Shown here one piece after another: positions 1 through 9,435 of a stretch of DNA of 64,000 nt. The first letter of the stretch is position 1. Each line of letters opens with the position of its first letter. A model generated the notes under the pieces. That model made no database searches. It was given only the letters and a program-made list of their open reading frames with translations, and was not told the origin of the DNA. Source of the stretch: Pseudomonas canadensis. Lineage in GTDB: Bacteria; Pseudomonadota; Gammaproteobacteria; Pseudomonadales; Pseudomonadaceae. The DNA is taken from the NCBI RefSeq assembly GCF_000503215.1, contig NZ_AYTD01000011.1, forward strand, positions 544,180 through 608,179. Direction: 5' to 3'. The translations under genes and the position numbers were made by a program.

Positions 1-827
1 GCAACAAGCAGCTGTTCAACGGCGCCTATACCCGCACCCGCAGCTACTTTGAAAACTCGGAGATGGCCGCCACCGGCCTGCCCGGCCCGGATGAACTGGC
101 GATCCTCGAACCGCTGCGCGACAAAATCCCGCCCGAGGTCTTCACCCAGGCCTTCGAACCGTCCAAGACCGACGGCAGCGGCATGATCCGCACCCAGCAG
201 CGCGAGGCCTACCAACTGCTGCAAGAAGCCGGCTGGCGCATCGTCGATGACAAGATGGTCGACACCACCGGCAAACCGGTGAAGATCGAGTTCCTGCTGG
301 CGCAGACCGAGTTCGAGCGCATCCTGCTGCCGTTCAAGCGCAACCTGGCCGACCTGGGCATCGACCTGGTGATCCGTCGGGTCGACGTCTCACAATTCAT
401 CAATCGTATTCGCTCGCGGGATTTCGACATGCTGGTGGGCAGCTTTCCGCAGTCCACTTCGCCGGGTAATGAGCAGCGCGAGTTCTGGAAGTCCTCCAGC
501 GCCGACAAACCCGGCAGCCGCAACTACATGGGTCTCAAGGACCCGGCCATCGACCAACTGGTGGAAGAGCTGATCGACGCCGACTCGCGCAAAAGCCTGG
601 TGGCGCATGCCAAAGCCCTGGACCGCGTGTTGCAGTTCGGCTACTACGTGATCCCGAACTGGCACATCAAGACGTTCCGCGTGGCGTATTGGCATCACTT
701 GGGCCACCCCAAAGTCCCGCCGCGCTACGACGTCGGCACCGCCACCTGGTGGGCCAAGCCTGACGTAAAACCCGCCGTCACCTCAGACCCAGACACCAGC
801 GCCGATCCGGCGAGCGGAGGCGATTAA
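1..827 (+). CDS. Peptide ABC transporter substrate-binding protein, YejA-like (C-terminal part)
   Basis: The frame is open from the left edge (first whole codon at position 3), so only the last ~274 residues of a periplasmic family 5 solute-binding protein are present. The sequence parallels the complete paralogue at 5483-7342 along its length, sharing for example the stretch around DGSGMIR, the LLPFKRNLADLGI-type segment and the LDRVLQ segment near the end. It would capture oligopeptides for the permeases that follow directly: the stop codon abuts the ATG of the next gene, with a GGAGG ribosome site inside its 3' end. The Pro/Asp/Ser-rich tail after residue ~245 is absent from the paralogue. 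The N-terminus and signal peptide lie outside the window. Confidence 0.93.
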   Translation, partial: NKQLFNGAYTRTRSYFENSEMAATGLPGPDELAILEPLRDKIPPEVFTQAFEPSKTDGSGMIRTQQREAYQLLQEAGWRIVDDKMVDTTGKPVKIEFLLAQTEFERILLPFKRNLADLGIDLVIRRVDVSQFINRIRSRDFDMLVGSFPQSTSPGNEQREFWKSSSADKPGSRNYMGLKDPAIDQLVEELIDADSRKSLVAHAKALDRVLQFGYYVIPNWHIKTFRVAYWHHLGHPKVPPRYDVGTATWWAKPDVKPAVTSDPDTSADPASGGD

Positions 828-1904
828 ATGCTGGCCTATATCTTTCGCCGCCTATTGCTGATCATCCCCACGTTGTTCGGGATCCTACTGATCAACTTCG
901 TCATCATCCAGGCCGCTCCCGGTGGTCCGGTGGAGCAAATGATCGCCAAGCTTGAAGGCTTCGAGGGCGCCACCAGCCGCATTGCCGGTGGCGGTTCCGA
1001 AGTGTCGGTGGCCGGCTCCAGCAGCTACCGCGGCGCCCAGGGCCTGGACCCGGCGCTGATCAAGGAAATCGAGAAGATGTACGGCTTCGACAAATCGGCG
1101 CCGGAACGCTTGTGGATCATGGTCAAGAACTACGCCCAGCTGGACTTTGGCGACAGCTTCTTCCGTGACGCCAAGGTCATCGACTTGATCAAGGAGAAGA
1201 TGCCGGTGTCCATTTCCCTCGGGTTATGGAGCACGCTGATCATGTACCTGGTGTCGATCCCCCTGGGGATCGCCAAAGCCACGCGGCACGGCAGCCATTT
1301 TGATGTGTGGACCAGTTCGGCGATCATCGTCGGCTATGCGATCCCGGCGTTCCTGTTTGCAATCCTGCTGATCGTGGTGTTTGCCGGTGGCAGTTACCTG
1401 GACTGGTTCCCCTTGCGCGGGCTCACGTCGAACAACTTCGACGAACTGAGCTGGGGCGGCAAGATCCTCGATTACTTCTGGCACCTGGCGCTGCCCATTA
1501 CAGCCCTGGTGATCGGCAACTTTGCCACCATGACCCTGCTGACCAAGAACAGCTTTCTCGACGAGATCAACAAGCAGTACGTGGTCACCGCCAAAGCCAA
1601 GGGCCTGACCAACCACCGCGTGCTGTACGGCCATGTGTTCCGCAACGCGATGTTGCTAGTGATCGCCGGTTTCCCTTCGGCGTTCATCGGGATCTTCTTC
1701 ACCGGCTCCTTGTTGGTGGAGGTGATCTTCTCCCTCGACGGCCTGGGCCTGATGAGTTTTGAAGCGGCGATCAACCGCGACTACCCGGTGGTGTTTGGCA
1801 CGCTGTTTATCTTCACCCTGCTGGGGCTGATCGTGAAACTGATCGGCGACCTCACCTACACCCTGGTCGATCCGCGCATCGACTTTGCCAGCCGGGAGCA
1901 TTGA
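828..1904 (+). CDS. yejB: Microcin C/peptide ABC transporter permease YejB, copy 1
   Basis: This inner-membrane permease (358 aa) belongs to the DppB/OppB family. The N-terminus [19 protein letters not shown] is the usual first membrane helix. A periplasmic loop of ~100 residues follows, then a BPD_transp_1 domain with five more hydrophobic segments. The EAA loop region is visible around residues 250-270 (VTAKAKGL.....VFRNA). In E. coli, YejABEF imports microcin C and peptides; the substrate in this organism is unknown. The start has a strong GGAGG site 8 nt upstream. It is the second gene of the first of two tandem operons, and its stop precedes the next ATG by one base. Confidence 0.93.
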   Translation: MLAYIFRRLLLIIPTLFGILLINFVIIQAAPGGPVEQMIAKLEGFEGATSRIAGGGSEVSVAGSSSYRGAQGLDPALIKEIEKMYGFDKSAPERLWIMVKNYAQLDFGDSFFRDAKVIDLIKEKMPVSISLGLWSTLIMYLVSIPLGIAKATRHGSHFDVWTSSAIIVGYAIPAFLFAILLIVVFAGGSYLDWFPLRGLTSNNFDELSWGGKILDYFWHLALPITALVIGNFATMTLLTKNSFLDEINKQYVVTAKAKGLTNHRVLYGHVFRNAMLLVIAGFPSAFIGIFFTGSLLVEVIFSLDGLGLMSFEAAINRDYPVVFGTLFIFTLLGLIVKLIGDLTYTLVDPRIDFASREH

Positions 1905-1905
1905 G

Positions 1906-2925
1906 ATGAATCTATCCCCCCTCAATCGCCGCCGGTTCGAACGGTTCAAGGCCAACAAACGTGGCTGGTGGTCGCTGTGGCTGTTTCTGATCCTGTTCGT
2001 GCTGAGCCTGGGCGCCGAGCTGATCGCCAATGACAAACCGCTGGCCGTGCACTACGACGGCGGCTGGTACTTCCCGGCGCTCAAGCGCTACCCGGAGACC
2101 ACCTTTGGCGGAGAATTCCCGCTGGAGGCCAATTACAAGAGCCCCTACATCCAGGAACTGCTCAAGGCCAAGGATGCCTGGACGTTGTGGGCGCCTATTC
2201 CGTTCAGCTACCAGAGCATCAACTACGACCTGAAAGTGCCGGCGCCCGCGCCGCCTTCCAGCGTCAACCTGCTGGGCACCGACGACCAAGGCCGCGACGT
2301 ACTGGCGCGGGTCATCTACGGCTTCCGTGTGTCGGTGCTGTTTGCCCTGACGCTGACAGTGCTCAGCTCGATCATCGGCGTGATCGCCGGGGCCTTGCAG
2401 GGCTTCTACGGCGGTTGGGTGGATTTGGCCGGGCAGCGCTTCCTGGAGATCTGGTCCGGCTTGCCGGTGCTGTACCTGCTGATCATCCTCGCCAGTTTCG
2501 TGCAGCCCAACTTCTGGTGGCTGCTCGGCATCATGCTGCTGTTTTCGTGGATGAGCCTGGTGGACGTAGTGCGCGCCGAGTTCCTGCGCGGGCGCAACCT
2601 GGAATACGTGCGTGCCGCCAGGGCCTTGGGCATGCAGAATGGCGCGATCATGTTCCGGCATATCCTGCCCAACGCGATGGTGTCGACCATGACCTTCATG
2701 CCGTTCATTCTCACCGGCGCCATCGGCACCCTCACCGCCCTGGACTTCCTCGGTTTTGGCTTGCCGGCCGGTTCGCCGTCGCTGGGTGAACTGGTGGCCC
2801 AAGGCAAATCCAACCTGCAAGCGCCGTGGCTGGGCATGAGTGCCTTTGCCGTGCTGGCGATCATGTTGAGTTTGCTGGTGTTTATCGGCGAGTCCGCTCG
2901 CGATGCCTTCGACCCGAGGAAATGA
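1906..2925 (+). CDS. yejE: Microcin C/peptide ABC transporter permease YejE, copy 1
   Basis: This is the second permease subunit (339 aa), DppC-like. It has a cytoplasmic N-terminus rich in Arg/Lys (NRRRFERFKANKRGWW), a first helix, and a periplasmic region of ~100 residues carrying the GTDDQGRDVLARVIYG motif typical of DppC/OppC proteins. The transport domain follows, with an EAA loop near RAARALGMQNGAIMFRHILP. I chose ATG 1906, one base after the yejB stop (TGAGATG), because an upstream in-frame ATG at 1885 lies within yejB. The 3' end is separated from the ATPase gene by one base, so translation of the operon is probably coupled. Confidence 0.93.
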   Translation: MNLSPLNRRRFERFKANKRGWWSLWLFLILFVLSLGAELIANDKPLAVHYDGGWYFPALKRYPETTFGGEFPLEANYKSPYIQELLKAKDAWTLWAPIPFSYQSINYDLKVPAPAPPSSVNLLGTDDQGRDVLARVIYGFRVSVLFALTLTVLSSIIGVIAGALQGFYGGWVDLAGQRFLEIWSGLPVLYLLIILASFVQPNFWWLLGIMLLFSWMSLVDVVRAEFLRGRNLEYVRAARALGMQNGAIMFRHILPNAMVSTMTFMPFILTGAIGTLTALDFLGFGLPAGSPSLGELVAQGKSNLQAPWLGMSAFAVLAIMLSLLVFIGESARDAFDPRK

Positions 2926-2926
2926 G

Positions 2927-4531
2927 ATGAATCAGGACAATCTGATCGAAATCCGCGACCTCTCCGTCGAGTTCGTCACGGGCGACCATCACCACCGCGT
3001 GGTGAATAACGTCAGCTTCGACATCAAACGTGGCGAGACCATCGCTCTGGTGGGTGAAAGCGGCTCAGGCAAATCGGTGACCGCCCACTCGATCCTGCGC
3101 CTGCTGCCCTACCCACTGGCGCGGCACCCCTCCGGCACCATCAACTATGCCGGGCAGGACCTGCTCACGCTGAAAGAAAAAACCATCCGCCACATTCGCG
3201 GCAACCGCATTGCGATGATCTTCCAGGAGCCGATGACCTCGTTGAACCCGCTGCACTCCATCGAGAAGCAGATCAACGAAGTACTCGGCCTGCACAAGGG
3301 GTTGCAAGGCAAGGTCGCCACCCAGCGGACCCTGGAGTTGCTGGACCTGGTGGGCATTCCCGAACCGCACAAACGCCTCAAGGCCCTTCCCCATGAGCTG
3401 TCCGGAGGCCAGCGCCAACGGGTGATGATCGCCATGGCCCTGGCGAATGAGCCGGAGTTGCTGATCGCCGATGAGCCGACCACGGCCCTCGATGTGACCG
3501 TACAGTTGAAGATCCTCGAACTACTCAAGGAATTGCAGGCGCGGCTGGGCATGGCCCTGCTGCTGATCAGCCATGACTTGAACCTGGTGCGGCGCATCGC
3601 CCACCGCGTGTGCGTGATGCAAAAGGGTTGCATCGTCGAGCAGGCCGACTGTGAAACGCTGTTCCAATCGCCCCAGCATCCGTATACCCAGGAACTGCTT
3701 GCAGCGGAGCCCAGCGGCGGACCGGCCGGCAACGAAGTCGGCCCTCCGTTGCTGGAAGTCGATGACCTGAAAGTGTGGTTCCCGATCAAGAAGGGCTTTT
3801 TGCGCAATACCGTCGATTACGTCAAGGCGGTGGACGGCATCAACTTCAGCCTGCCCCAGGGGCAGACCCTGGGAATCGTTGGCGAAAGCGGCTCGGGCAA
3901 ATCGACCCTGGGCCTGGCGATTCTGCGGTTGATCGCGAGCAAGGGCGGCATTCGTTTTGAAGGGCAGCAATTGGATAAGCTCAGCCAGCAACAGGTGCGT
4001 CCGTTGCGTCGGGAGATGCAGGTGGTGTTCCAGGACCCGTTTGGCAGCTTGAGCCCGCGGATGTGTGTCAGTGAGATCGTTGGCGAGGGGTTGCGTATCC
4101 ATAAGATGGGGACGCCATTGGAGCAGGAAGCGGCGATTATTGCGGCGCTCAAGGAAGTTGGGTTGGATCCGGAGTCGCGGCATCGGTACCCCCATGAGTT
4201 CTCGGGTGGGCAGCGTCAGCGCATTGCCATTGCCCGGGCGTTGGTGCTCAAGCCGCGCCTGATTTTGCTGGATGAGCCGACATCGGCGCTGGATCGCACA
4301 GTGCAGCGGCAAGTGGTGGAGTTGTTGCGCAGTTTGCAGGCCAAGTACAACTTGACCTATCTGTTTATCAGCCATGATTTGGCGGTGGTCAAGGCGTTGA
4401 GCCATCAGTTGATGGTGGTGAAACATGGCCAGGTGGTGGAACAGGGGGATGCGGCGGGGATTTTTGCCGCGCCGCAGCATGGGTATACGCGGCAGTTGTT
4501 GGAGGCGGCGTTTTTGGTGCCTGGGGTTTAG
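2927..4531 (+). CDS. yejF: Peptide ABC transporter ATPase YejF (two fused ATPase domains), copy 1
   Basis: This 534-aa protein contains two complete ABC ATPase domains in tandem, the YejF arrangement (equivalent to a DppD-DppF fusion). Each half has a Walker A (GESGSGKS near residues 46-53 and 316-323), a signature LSGGQRQRV / FSGGQRQRI, and a Walker B followed by DEPT. An oligopeptide-ABC C-terminal extension (HPYTQELL) closes the first half. It powers the YejB/YejE channel. ATG 2927 is used because it follows the yejE stop by one base; an earlier in-frame ATG lies inside yejE. The last ~400 bases use more GTG/TTG and GGG codons than the earlier part. Confidence 0.94.
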   Translation: MNQDNLIEIRDLSVEFVTGDHHHRVVNNVSFDIKRGETIALVGESGSGKSVTAHSILRLLPYPLARHPSGTINYAGQDLLTLKEKTIRHIRGNRIAMIFQEPMTSLNPLHSIEKQINEVLGLHKGLQGKVATQRTLELLDLVGIPEPHKRLKALPHELSGGQRQRVMIAMALANEPELLIADEPTTALDVTVQLKILELLKELQARLGMALLLISHDLNLVRRIAHRVCVMQKGCIVEQADCETLFQSPQHPYTQELLAAEPSGGPAGNEVGPPLLEVDDLKVWFPIKKGFLRNTVDYVKAVDGINFSLPQGQTLGIVGESGSGKSTLGLAILRLIASKGGIRFEGQQLDKLSQQQVRPLRREMQVVFQDPFGSLSPRMCVSEIVGEGLRIHKMGTPLEQEAAIIAALKEVGLDPESRHRYPHEFSGGQRQRIAIARALVLKPRLILLDEPTSALDRTVQRQVVELLRSLQAKYNLTYLFISHDLAVVKALSHQLMVVKHGQVVEQGDAAGIFAAPQHGYTRQLLEAAFLVPGV

Positions 4532-4560
4532 CTTTTGCTGGTAGCGTGATGGCTGCTAAA

Positions 4561-4663
4561 CGCGGTCCTGTAGGAGCCGGCTTGCTGGCGATGGTCGTTA
4601 ACGATGACGCGGGGAACCAGACAGAATGCGGCGTTCTCACGTTTTTCGCCGGCAAGGACCGCG
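4561..4663. repeat. REP doublet (TGTAGGAGCCGGC family, degraded)
   Basis: An inverted pair: GCGGTCCTGTAGGAGCCGGC then TTGCTGGCGA on the left, and TCGCCGGCAAGGACCGCG on the right. It sits just after yejF and has the layout of a Pseudomonas REP/REPIN element, though the two arms are less well matched than in the other copies in this window. Confidence 0.7.
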
Positions 4664-4741
4664 TATCCACGATGCGAAGCGAGTCGCTCTTGATCTTGAT
4701 TTTGATCTTAGGCGCCCCGTCAAACACGCTGGCCGAACGCA

Positions 4742-4935
4742 GGCTTGAATCCGTGGGTAACCCGGCAGGACGCCGGGTTAGCCGCGCTGGGCCAAGGATG
4801 GCCCATCGCGGCGGCCCACGGATTCAAGCCGGAGTGAGGGCACACCGAGCCTAAGCGAGGTGCCGAGTGTTGGGGCAAGAGCCCTTTTGGTTACTTTTGG
4901 GGCTCTTTTCCAAAAGTGACCCGCCGTAAGGGCGG
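4742..4935 (+). repeat. Highly structured repeat: three-way junction followed by a pseudoknot-capable segment
   Basis: A perfect 16-bp stem (4742-4757 with 4815-4830) encloses two hairpins with almost no unpaired bases. One is 9 bp with loop AGGAC (4758-4780). The other is 6+7 bp with one mismatch and loop AGGA (4781-4812). Downstream, AAGAGCC 4877-4883 pairs with GGCTCTT 4901-4907 and GGTTACTTTTGG 4889-4900 pairs with 4910-4921, in interleaved (H-type pseudoknot) order. A small CCGCC/GGCGG hairpin follows (4921-4935). From memory, the segment from about 4870 on resembles a dispersed intergenic repeat found in many Pseudomonas genomes. No convincing protein is encoded. The rest of the 4532-5070 gap shows nothing else I can name. 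Confidence 0.65.
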
Positions 4936-5070
4936 AACCAATACCAGCCATCACCGCAGCAACGGATATGTACACCACCACCAACCACCAACCACCCCAA
5001 CGGAACTTTGCCAAGAAATAACCGCCTGAATCCGGTACGCTCACCCTTTTCATTCAAGGAGTTACTCCCC

Positions 5071-5352
5071 ATGGCCAAAGCCACCGCCCGTCACATCCTC
5101 GTTTCCACTGAAGACAAGTGCAACGAACTCAAGGCCCAAATCGAAGGCGGCGCCGATTTCGCAGAAATCGCCAAAGCCAACTCCAGCTGCCCGTCCAGCC
5201 GCGACGGCGGCAACCTGGGTTCGTTCGGTCCAGGCCAGATGGTCAAGGAATTCGACACTGTCGTATTCAGCGCCCCGGTCAACACCGTACAAGGCCCGGT
5301 AAAAACCCAGTTCGGCTACCACCTGCTGGAAGTCACCAGCCGCCAGGACTGA
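5071..5352 (+). CDS. ppiC: Peptidylprolyl isomerase, single-domain parvulin (PpiC type)
   Basis: This 93-aa protein is a bare parvulin (rotamase) domain with no signal peptide, so it is probably cytoplasmic. It starts with MAKATARHILV (the conserved first strand), then CPS....GGNLGSFGPGQMVKEF and the terminal FGYHLLEV, all diagnostic of PpiC. It would catalyse cis-trans isomerisation of peptidyl-prolyl bonds. ATG 5071 has an AAGGAGTT ribosome site 8 nt upstream, which rules out the earlier in-frame ATG at 5008. The gene lies between the two yej operons and is followed by a strong hairpin. A paralogue is at 19583-19858. Confidence 0.95.
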   Translation: MAKATARHILVSTEDKCNELKAQIEGGADFAEIAKANSSCPSSRDGGNLGSFGPGQMVKEFDTVVFSAPVNTVQGPVKTQFGYHLLEVTSRQD

Positions 5353-5375
5353 TCCAGTCTGCGCTGATGCTCTAA

Positions 5376-5405
5376 ACAACGGCCCGCCTTCAGGTGGGCC
5401 GTTGT
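5376..5405 (+). terminator. Hairpin after ppiC, probable terminator
   Basis: A 14-bp stem with one G-T pair (5376-5389 with 5392-5405) and a minimal loop follows the ppiC stop codon. There is no long T tract, so termination is inferred mainly from position and stem strength. Confidence 0.55.
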
Positions 5406-5482
5406 GCATGTGATGACTGGCGACGCTGATGCCGTTAGCGTACAAATCCCTTTTATACTTCACACGGCGTTCAAGGCTGACA

Positions 5483-7342
5483 ATGCGATTGGCTTTTTCC
5501 TACATTTTTAGTTCAACCCTGGCCCTGCTGCTGGCCAGCACGGCCGTGATCGCGGCACCGCAACCGTACCTGACCGTGTACGGCGAACCGGCCAAGTACC
5601 CCGCCGGCTTTACCCATTTCGACTACGCCAACCCGAATGCCCCCAAGGGCGGTAGCCTGCGCCGTTCGGCCATCGAGATCGGGCGCTTTGACCACGTGTT
5701 GCCCTATATCGACAAAGGCATCGGGGTTTCCCAGGTCGACGGCTGGCTGTACGCGCCCCTGGCCCAGCGCTCCCTGGACGAGCCCTACACCGTTTACGGC
5801 CTGGTGGCCGAAAAAATGGAGCGCGCCGATGACGGCCTGTCGCTGCGTTTTTTCCTCAATCCCAAGGCACGTTTTGCGGACGGTAAACCCATCACCGCCG
5901 AAGACGTGCGCTACAGCTTCGACCTGCTGATGACCCAAGGCAGCCTGCGCTTTCGCACCCTGTTTGCCGACGTCAAGCACGTCGAAGTCGAAGGCGAACG
6001 TCAGGTACGCTTTGATTTCTCCAGCAATGAAAACCGCACCCTGCCCCTGGACATCGCCACCCTGCCGGTCTTCCCGGAACACTGGTGGAAGACCCGCGAC
6101 TTCGCCAACGGCGGCGGCTATGAAGCGCCTCTCGGCAGCGGCCCCTATAAAGTCAGCAAGATCGACTCCGGCAGCACCATCACCTTTACCCGCGACCCGA
6201 ACTGGTGGGGCAAGGACCTGCCCGTCAGCCGTGGCCTGTACAACTTCGATCACCTGAGCCTGGAGTATTTCGGCGACACCGAAGTGGCCCGCCAGGTATT
6301 GCGTGGCGGCGCCTACGATTTCAACCGCGAGTTTTCCGCCACCGGTTACTCCATCGGCTACAACGGCCCGGCCCTGGATGACGGTCGCCTGCAACGCGCG
6401 CACTTGGCCAAGGAAATGCCGCAACCGGCGCAGGGTTATGTGTTCAATGTGCAAAAACCGATGTTCAAGGACCGCCGCGTGCGCCAGGCCCTGGCGATGC
6501 TGTGGGACTTCGAATGGGCCAACCGGCAGATGATGCGCAACATGTACATCCGCCAGCAGAGCTTCTTCTCCAACAGCCCGCTGGCGGCCAGCCAGCCGCC
6601 GACCCCAGAAGAACTGGCGATTCTTGAGCCCTTGCGCGGCCAGGTGCCCGACGAGGTGTTCACCCAGGTATTCAAGGCGCCGGTCACCGACGGCAGCGGC
6701 ATGATCCGCGACAAGCAATTGCAGGCCCTGGCCTTGCTGGAGGAAGCCGGCTGGAAACCGGACGGCGACAAACTGGTGAACGCCGAGGGCGAGCCGCTGG
6801 AATTTACCTTCCTCAACGCGCAAAGCGGCCTGGAACGCCTGTTGCTGCCGTACAAACGCAACCTGGCGCAGATCGGCATCACTCTGAATATCCGCCGCAT
6901 CGACTCCTCCCAGTATGTGAACCGGGTAATGGCACGGGACTACGACATGATCGTCACCGGTTTCCCGGTCACCACGTCGCCCGGCATGGAGCTGTACAAC
7001 TACTTCGGCTCGGCCGCCGCCTTTGACCCCGGCGCCAACAACTACATGGTGCTCAAGGACCCGGCCGTCGACAGCCTGATCAAGGGTCTGGTCAAGGCCG
7101 ACACCCAAGCGCAGATGCTCACCTACGCCCACGCGCTGGACCGGGTGCTGCAATGGAATTACCTGTGGATCCCCAATTACTACCCGCCCGGCACGTCCGC
7201 CGCGTGGTGGAACCGCTTCGGCCGCCCGGCCATCGAGGCGAAAAACGACGAAGCCCTGGAAACCTGGTGGGAAATCAGCCCCACCCCACTGACCAACGAA
7301 CAAATGAACGCTGAGCTGAAAAAACGCGGAGGGGCGCGCTGA
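5483..7342 (+). CDS. Peptide ABC transporter substrate-binding protein, YejA-like, copy 2
   Basis: This complete periplasmic family 5 solute-binding protein has 619 aa. The Sec signal peptide ([19 protein letters not shown]...VIA) is probably cleaved before APQPY. Next come the YejA-type opening ([23 protein letters not shown]), a central SBP_bac_5 lobe with [13 protein letters not shown], and a C-terminal lobe that parallels the partial copy at the left edge. I prefer ATG 5483, with AAGG six bases upstream, over the upstream in-frame ATG at 5429, because it puts the signal peptide at the N-terminus. The TGA overlaps the ATG of the permease gene (TGATG). Confidence 0.93.
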   Translation: MRLAFSYIFSSTLALLLASTAVIAAPQPYLTVYGEPAKYPAGFTHFDYANPNAPKGGSLRRSAIEIGRFDHVLPYIDKGIGVSQVDGWLYAPLAQRSLDEPYTVYGLVAEKMERADDGLSLRFFLNPKARFADGKPITAEDVRYSFDLLMTQGSLRFRTLFADVKHVEVEGERQVRFDFSSNENRTLPLDIATLPVFPEHWWKTRDFANGGGYEAPLGSGPYKVSKIDSGSTITFTRDPNWWGKDLPVSRGLYNFDHLSLEYFGDTEVARQVLRGGAYDFNREFSATGYSIGYNGPALDDGRLQRAHLAKEMPQPAQGYVFNVQKPMFKDRRVRQALAMLWDFEWANRQMMRNMYIRQQSFFSNSPLAASQPPTPEELAILEPLRGQVPDEVFTQVFKAPVTDGSGMIRDKQLQALALLEEAGWKPDGDKLVNAEGEPLEFTFLNAQSGLERLLLPYKRNLAQIGITLNIRRIDSSQYVNRVMARDYDMIVTGFPVTTSPGMELYNYFGSAAAFDPGANNYMVLKDPAVDSLIKGLVKADTQAQMLTYAHALDRVLQWNYLWIPNYYPPGTSAAWWNRFGRPAIEAKNDEALETWWEISPTPLTNEQMNAELKKRGGAR

Positions 7343-8403
7343 TGTTTGCCTATATCGTGCGGCGCCTGCTGCTGATCATCCCGACGCTGGTGATCATCCT
7401 GCTGGTGAATTTCGTGATCGTACAAGCGGCCCCCGGCGGCCCGGTGGAGCAAGCCATCGCCCACTTGCAAGGCATTGGCGGCGGTGGCGTCGGCGGCTCG
7501 TCCGGCGAAGGCATCAGCGGCGGTTCCCGCGCCAGCCGTGGGCTGGACCCGAAGTTGATCGCGGACATCGAAAAACAGTACGGCTTCGACAAGCCTGCGC
7601 CGGAACGCCTGTGGCTGATGCTCAAGAGCTACGCGCAGTTGGACTTTGGTAACAGTTTCTTTCGCGGCAAGACGGTGATCGATCTGATCCTGGAAAAAAT
7701 GCCCGTCACCATCTCCCTCGGCCTCTGGGCTACGCTGATCACCTACCTGGTGTCGATCCCCCTGGGGATTCGCAAGGCGGTGCGCCATGGCAGCAGCTTC
7801 GATGTGTGGAGCAGCACCGCGATCGTCATTGGCTATGCAATGCCGGCGTTCCTGTTTGCGATGTTCCTGATCGTGGTGTTTGCCGGCGGTACGTCGCTGA
7901 ACTGGTTCCCTGTGCGCGGGCTGGTATCGGAGAACTTCGAAGAGCTGAGTACCGTGGGCAAGATTGCCGATTATTTCTGGCACCTGGTGTTGCCAGTTAC
8001 CTCGTTGGTCATCGGTGGGTTCGCCACGCTGACCATCCTCACCAAAAACTCATTCCTCAATGAAATCACGCGCCAGTACGTAGTGACCGCGCGCGCCAAG
8101 GGCCTGAGCGAAAGGCGCGTGTTGTACGGCCACGTATTTCGCAACGCCATGTTGCTGGTGATCTCGGGGATTCCCCAGGCGTTCATCGCCGTGTTCTTCG
8201 CCGGCTCCCTGCTGATCGAGGTGATCTTCTCCCTCGATGGCCTCGGCCGCATGAGCTACGAAGCCGCCGTCTCCCGCGATTACCCGGTGGTGTTCGGTTC
8301 GTTGTTCATCTTCACGTTGTTCGGCCTCTTGATAAAACTCATCGGTGACCTCTGCTACACCCTGGTGGACCCGCGTATCGACTTCGCCGCGAGGAACGCC
8401 TGA
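7342..8403 (+). CDS. yejB: Microcin C/peptide ABC transporter permease YejB, copy 2
   Basis: This DppB-family inner-membrane permease (353 aa) is visibly a paralogue of the gene at 828-1904, with the same N-terminal helix, APGGPVEQ motif and C-terminal [14 protein letters not shown]. The region least like copy 1 is the Gly-rich periplasmic stretch at residues ~50-75 ([12 protein letters not shown] in place of a longer Ser/Gly segment). Start and stop overlap the neighbouring genes by one base each, so the four genes are tightly coupled in translation. Confidence 0.93.
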   Translation: MFAYIVRRLLLIIPTLVIILLVNFVIVQAAPGGPVEQAIAHLQGIGGGGVGGSSGEGISGGSRASRGLDPKLIADIEKQYGFDKPAPERLWLMLKSYAQLDFGNSFFRGKTVIDLILEKMPVTISLGLWATLITYLVSIPLGIRKAVRHGSSFDVWSSTAIVIGYAMPAFLFAMFLIVVFAGGTSLNWFPVRGLVSENFEELSTVGKIADYFWHLVLPVTSLVIGGFATLTILTKNSFLNEITRQYVVTARAKGLSERRVLYGHVFRNAMLLVISGIPQAFIAVFFAGSLLIEVIFSLDGLGRMSYEAAVSRDYPVVFGSLFIFTLFGLLIKLIGDLCYTLVDPRIDFAARNA

Positions 8404-9425
8404 TGCTTAACCTGTCTCCCGTGGCGCGCCGCCGTTTCGAACGCTTCAAGAAAAACCGACGCGGCTGGTGGTCGCTGTGGCTGTTTATCGGCCTGTTTAT
8501 CCTGACCCTCGGCGGTGAGTTGATCGCCAATGACAAGCCCCTGGTGTTGAGTTTCAAGAACGAACTGTATTTCCCGGTGTTCAAGCGGTACACCGAGCAA
8601 CAGTTCGGCGGCCAGCTGCCGTTCCAGGCCGACTATCGCAGTGACTACGTGAAAAAGCTGATCGAGCAGGACGGCGGCTGGATGCTGTTCCCGCCGATCC
8701 CGTTCAGCGACGACACGCCCAACTACGAACTGACCCGCCCTGCCCCCAGCCCGCCCTCGGCGGTGAACTGGCTGGGCACTGACGACCAGTCGCGGGATGT
8801 GTTGGCGCGGGTGATCTTTGGTGCGCGGGTGTCGATCCTGTTTGCCCTGGCGCTCACCGCGATCAGCGCCGCCATCGGTATTGCGGCCGGCGCATTGCAG
8901 GGCTATTACGGCGGCTGGGTGGATTTGATTGGCCAGCGCGTGCTGGAGGTGTGGTCCGGGCTACCGGTGCTGTACCTGCTGATCATCCTGTCCGGTTTTG
9001 TCGAACCGAATTTCTGGTGGTTGCTGGGGATCATGGCGCTGTTTTCCTGGCTGGCCCTGGTAGACGTGGTGCGCGCCGAGTTCCTGCGCGGGCGTAACCT
9101 GGAATACGTCAAGGCAGCACGGGCCTTGGGGTTGGGTGACGGCAAGATCATTCGCCGGCATATCCTGCCCAACGCCATGACGGCCACCTTGAGTTACCTG
9201 CCGTTCATCCTGACCGGCGCGATTTCTACCCTGAGCGCCCTGGATTTCCTCGGTTTCGGCATGCCGGCAGGCAGCGCCTCCCTGGGCGAGTTGATCGCCC
9301 AGGGCAAGCAGAACCTGCAAGCGCCCTGGCTGGGCCTGACGGCGTTCTTCACACTGGCGCTGATCCTGTCGCTGCTGGTGTTTATCGGCGAGGCATTGCG
9401 TGATGCCTTCGACCCACGCTCATGA
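8403..9425 (+). CDS. yejE: Microcin C/peptide ABC transporter permease YejE, copy 2
   Basis: This DppC-family permease (340 aa) parallels copy 1: a basic N-terminus (RRRFERFKKNRRGWW), a first helix, a periplasmic insert, GTDDQSRDVLARVIFGA, then the transport domain with the EAA loop KAARALGLGDGKIIRRH. Its ATG overlaps the upstream stop (TGATG). The gap to the ATPase gene is 10 bases, unlike the one-base gap in copy 1. It should form the membrane channel with the copy 2 YejB. Confidence 0.93.
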   Translation: MLNLSPVARRRFERFKKNRRGWWSLWLFIGLFILTLGGELIANDKPLVLSFKNELYFPVFKRYTEQQFGGQLPFQADYRSDYVKKLIEQDGGWMLFPPIPFSDDTPNYELTRPAPSPPSAVNWLGTDDQSRDVLARVIFGARVSILFALALTAISAAIGIAAGALQGYYGGWVDLIGQRVLEVWSGLPVLYLLIILSGFVEPNFWWLLGIMALFSWLALVDVVRAEFLRGRNLEYVKAARALGLGDGKIIRRHILPNAMTATLSYLPFILTGAISTLSALDFLGFGMPAGSASLGELIAQGKQNLQAPWLGLTAFFTLALILSLLVFIGEALRDAFDPRS

Positions 9426-9435
9426 GTGACCGCCT

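Noticed and set aside
4778..5084. Small minus-strand protein genes in the structured repeat
   Set aside because: The frames follow the repeat's palindromes, have no good ribosome site, and similar frames recur wherever such repeats occur.
5513..7303. Long open frame (596 codons) on the minus strand
   Set aside because: It is antisense to the YejA-like gene, which has a signal peptide and family motifs. Long opposite frames are a normal result of high GC third positions.
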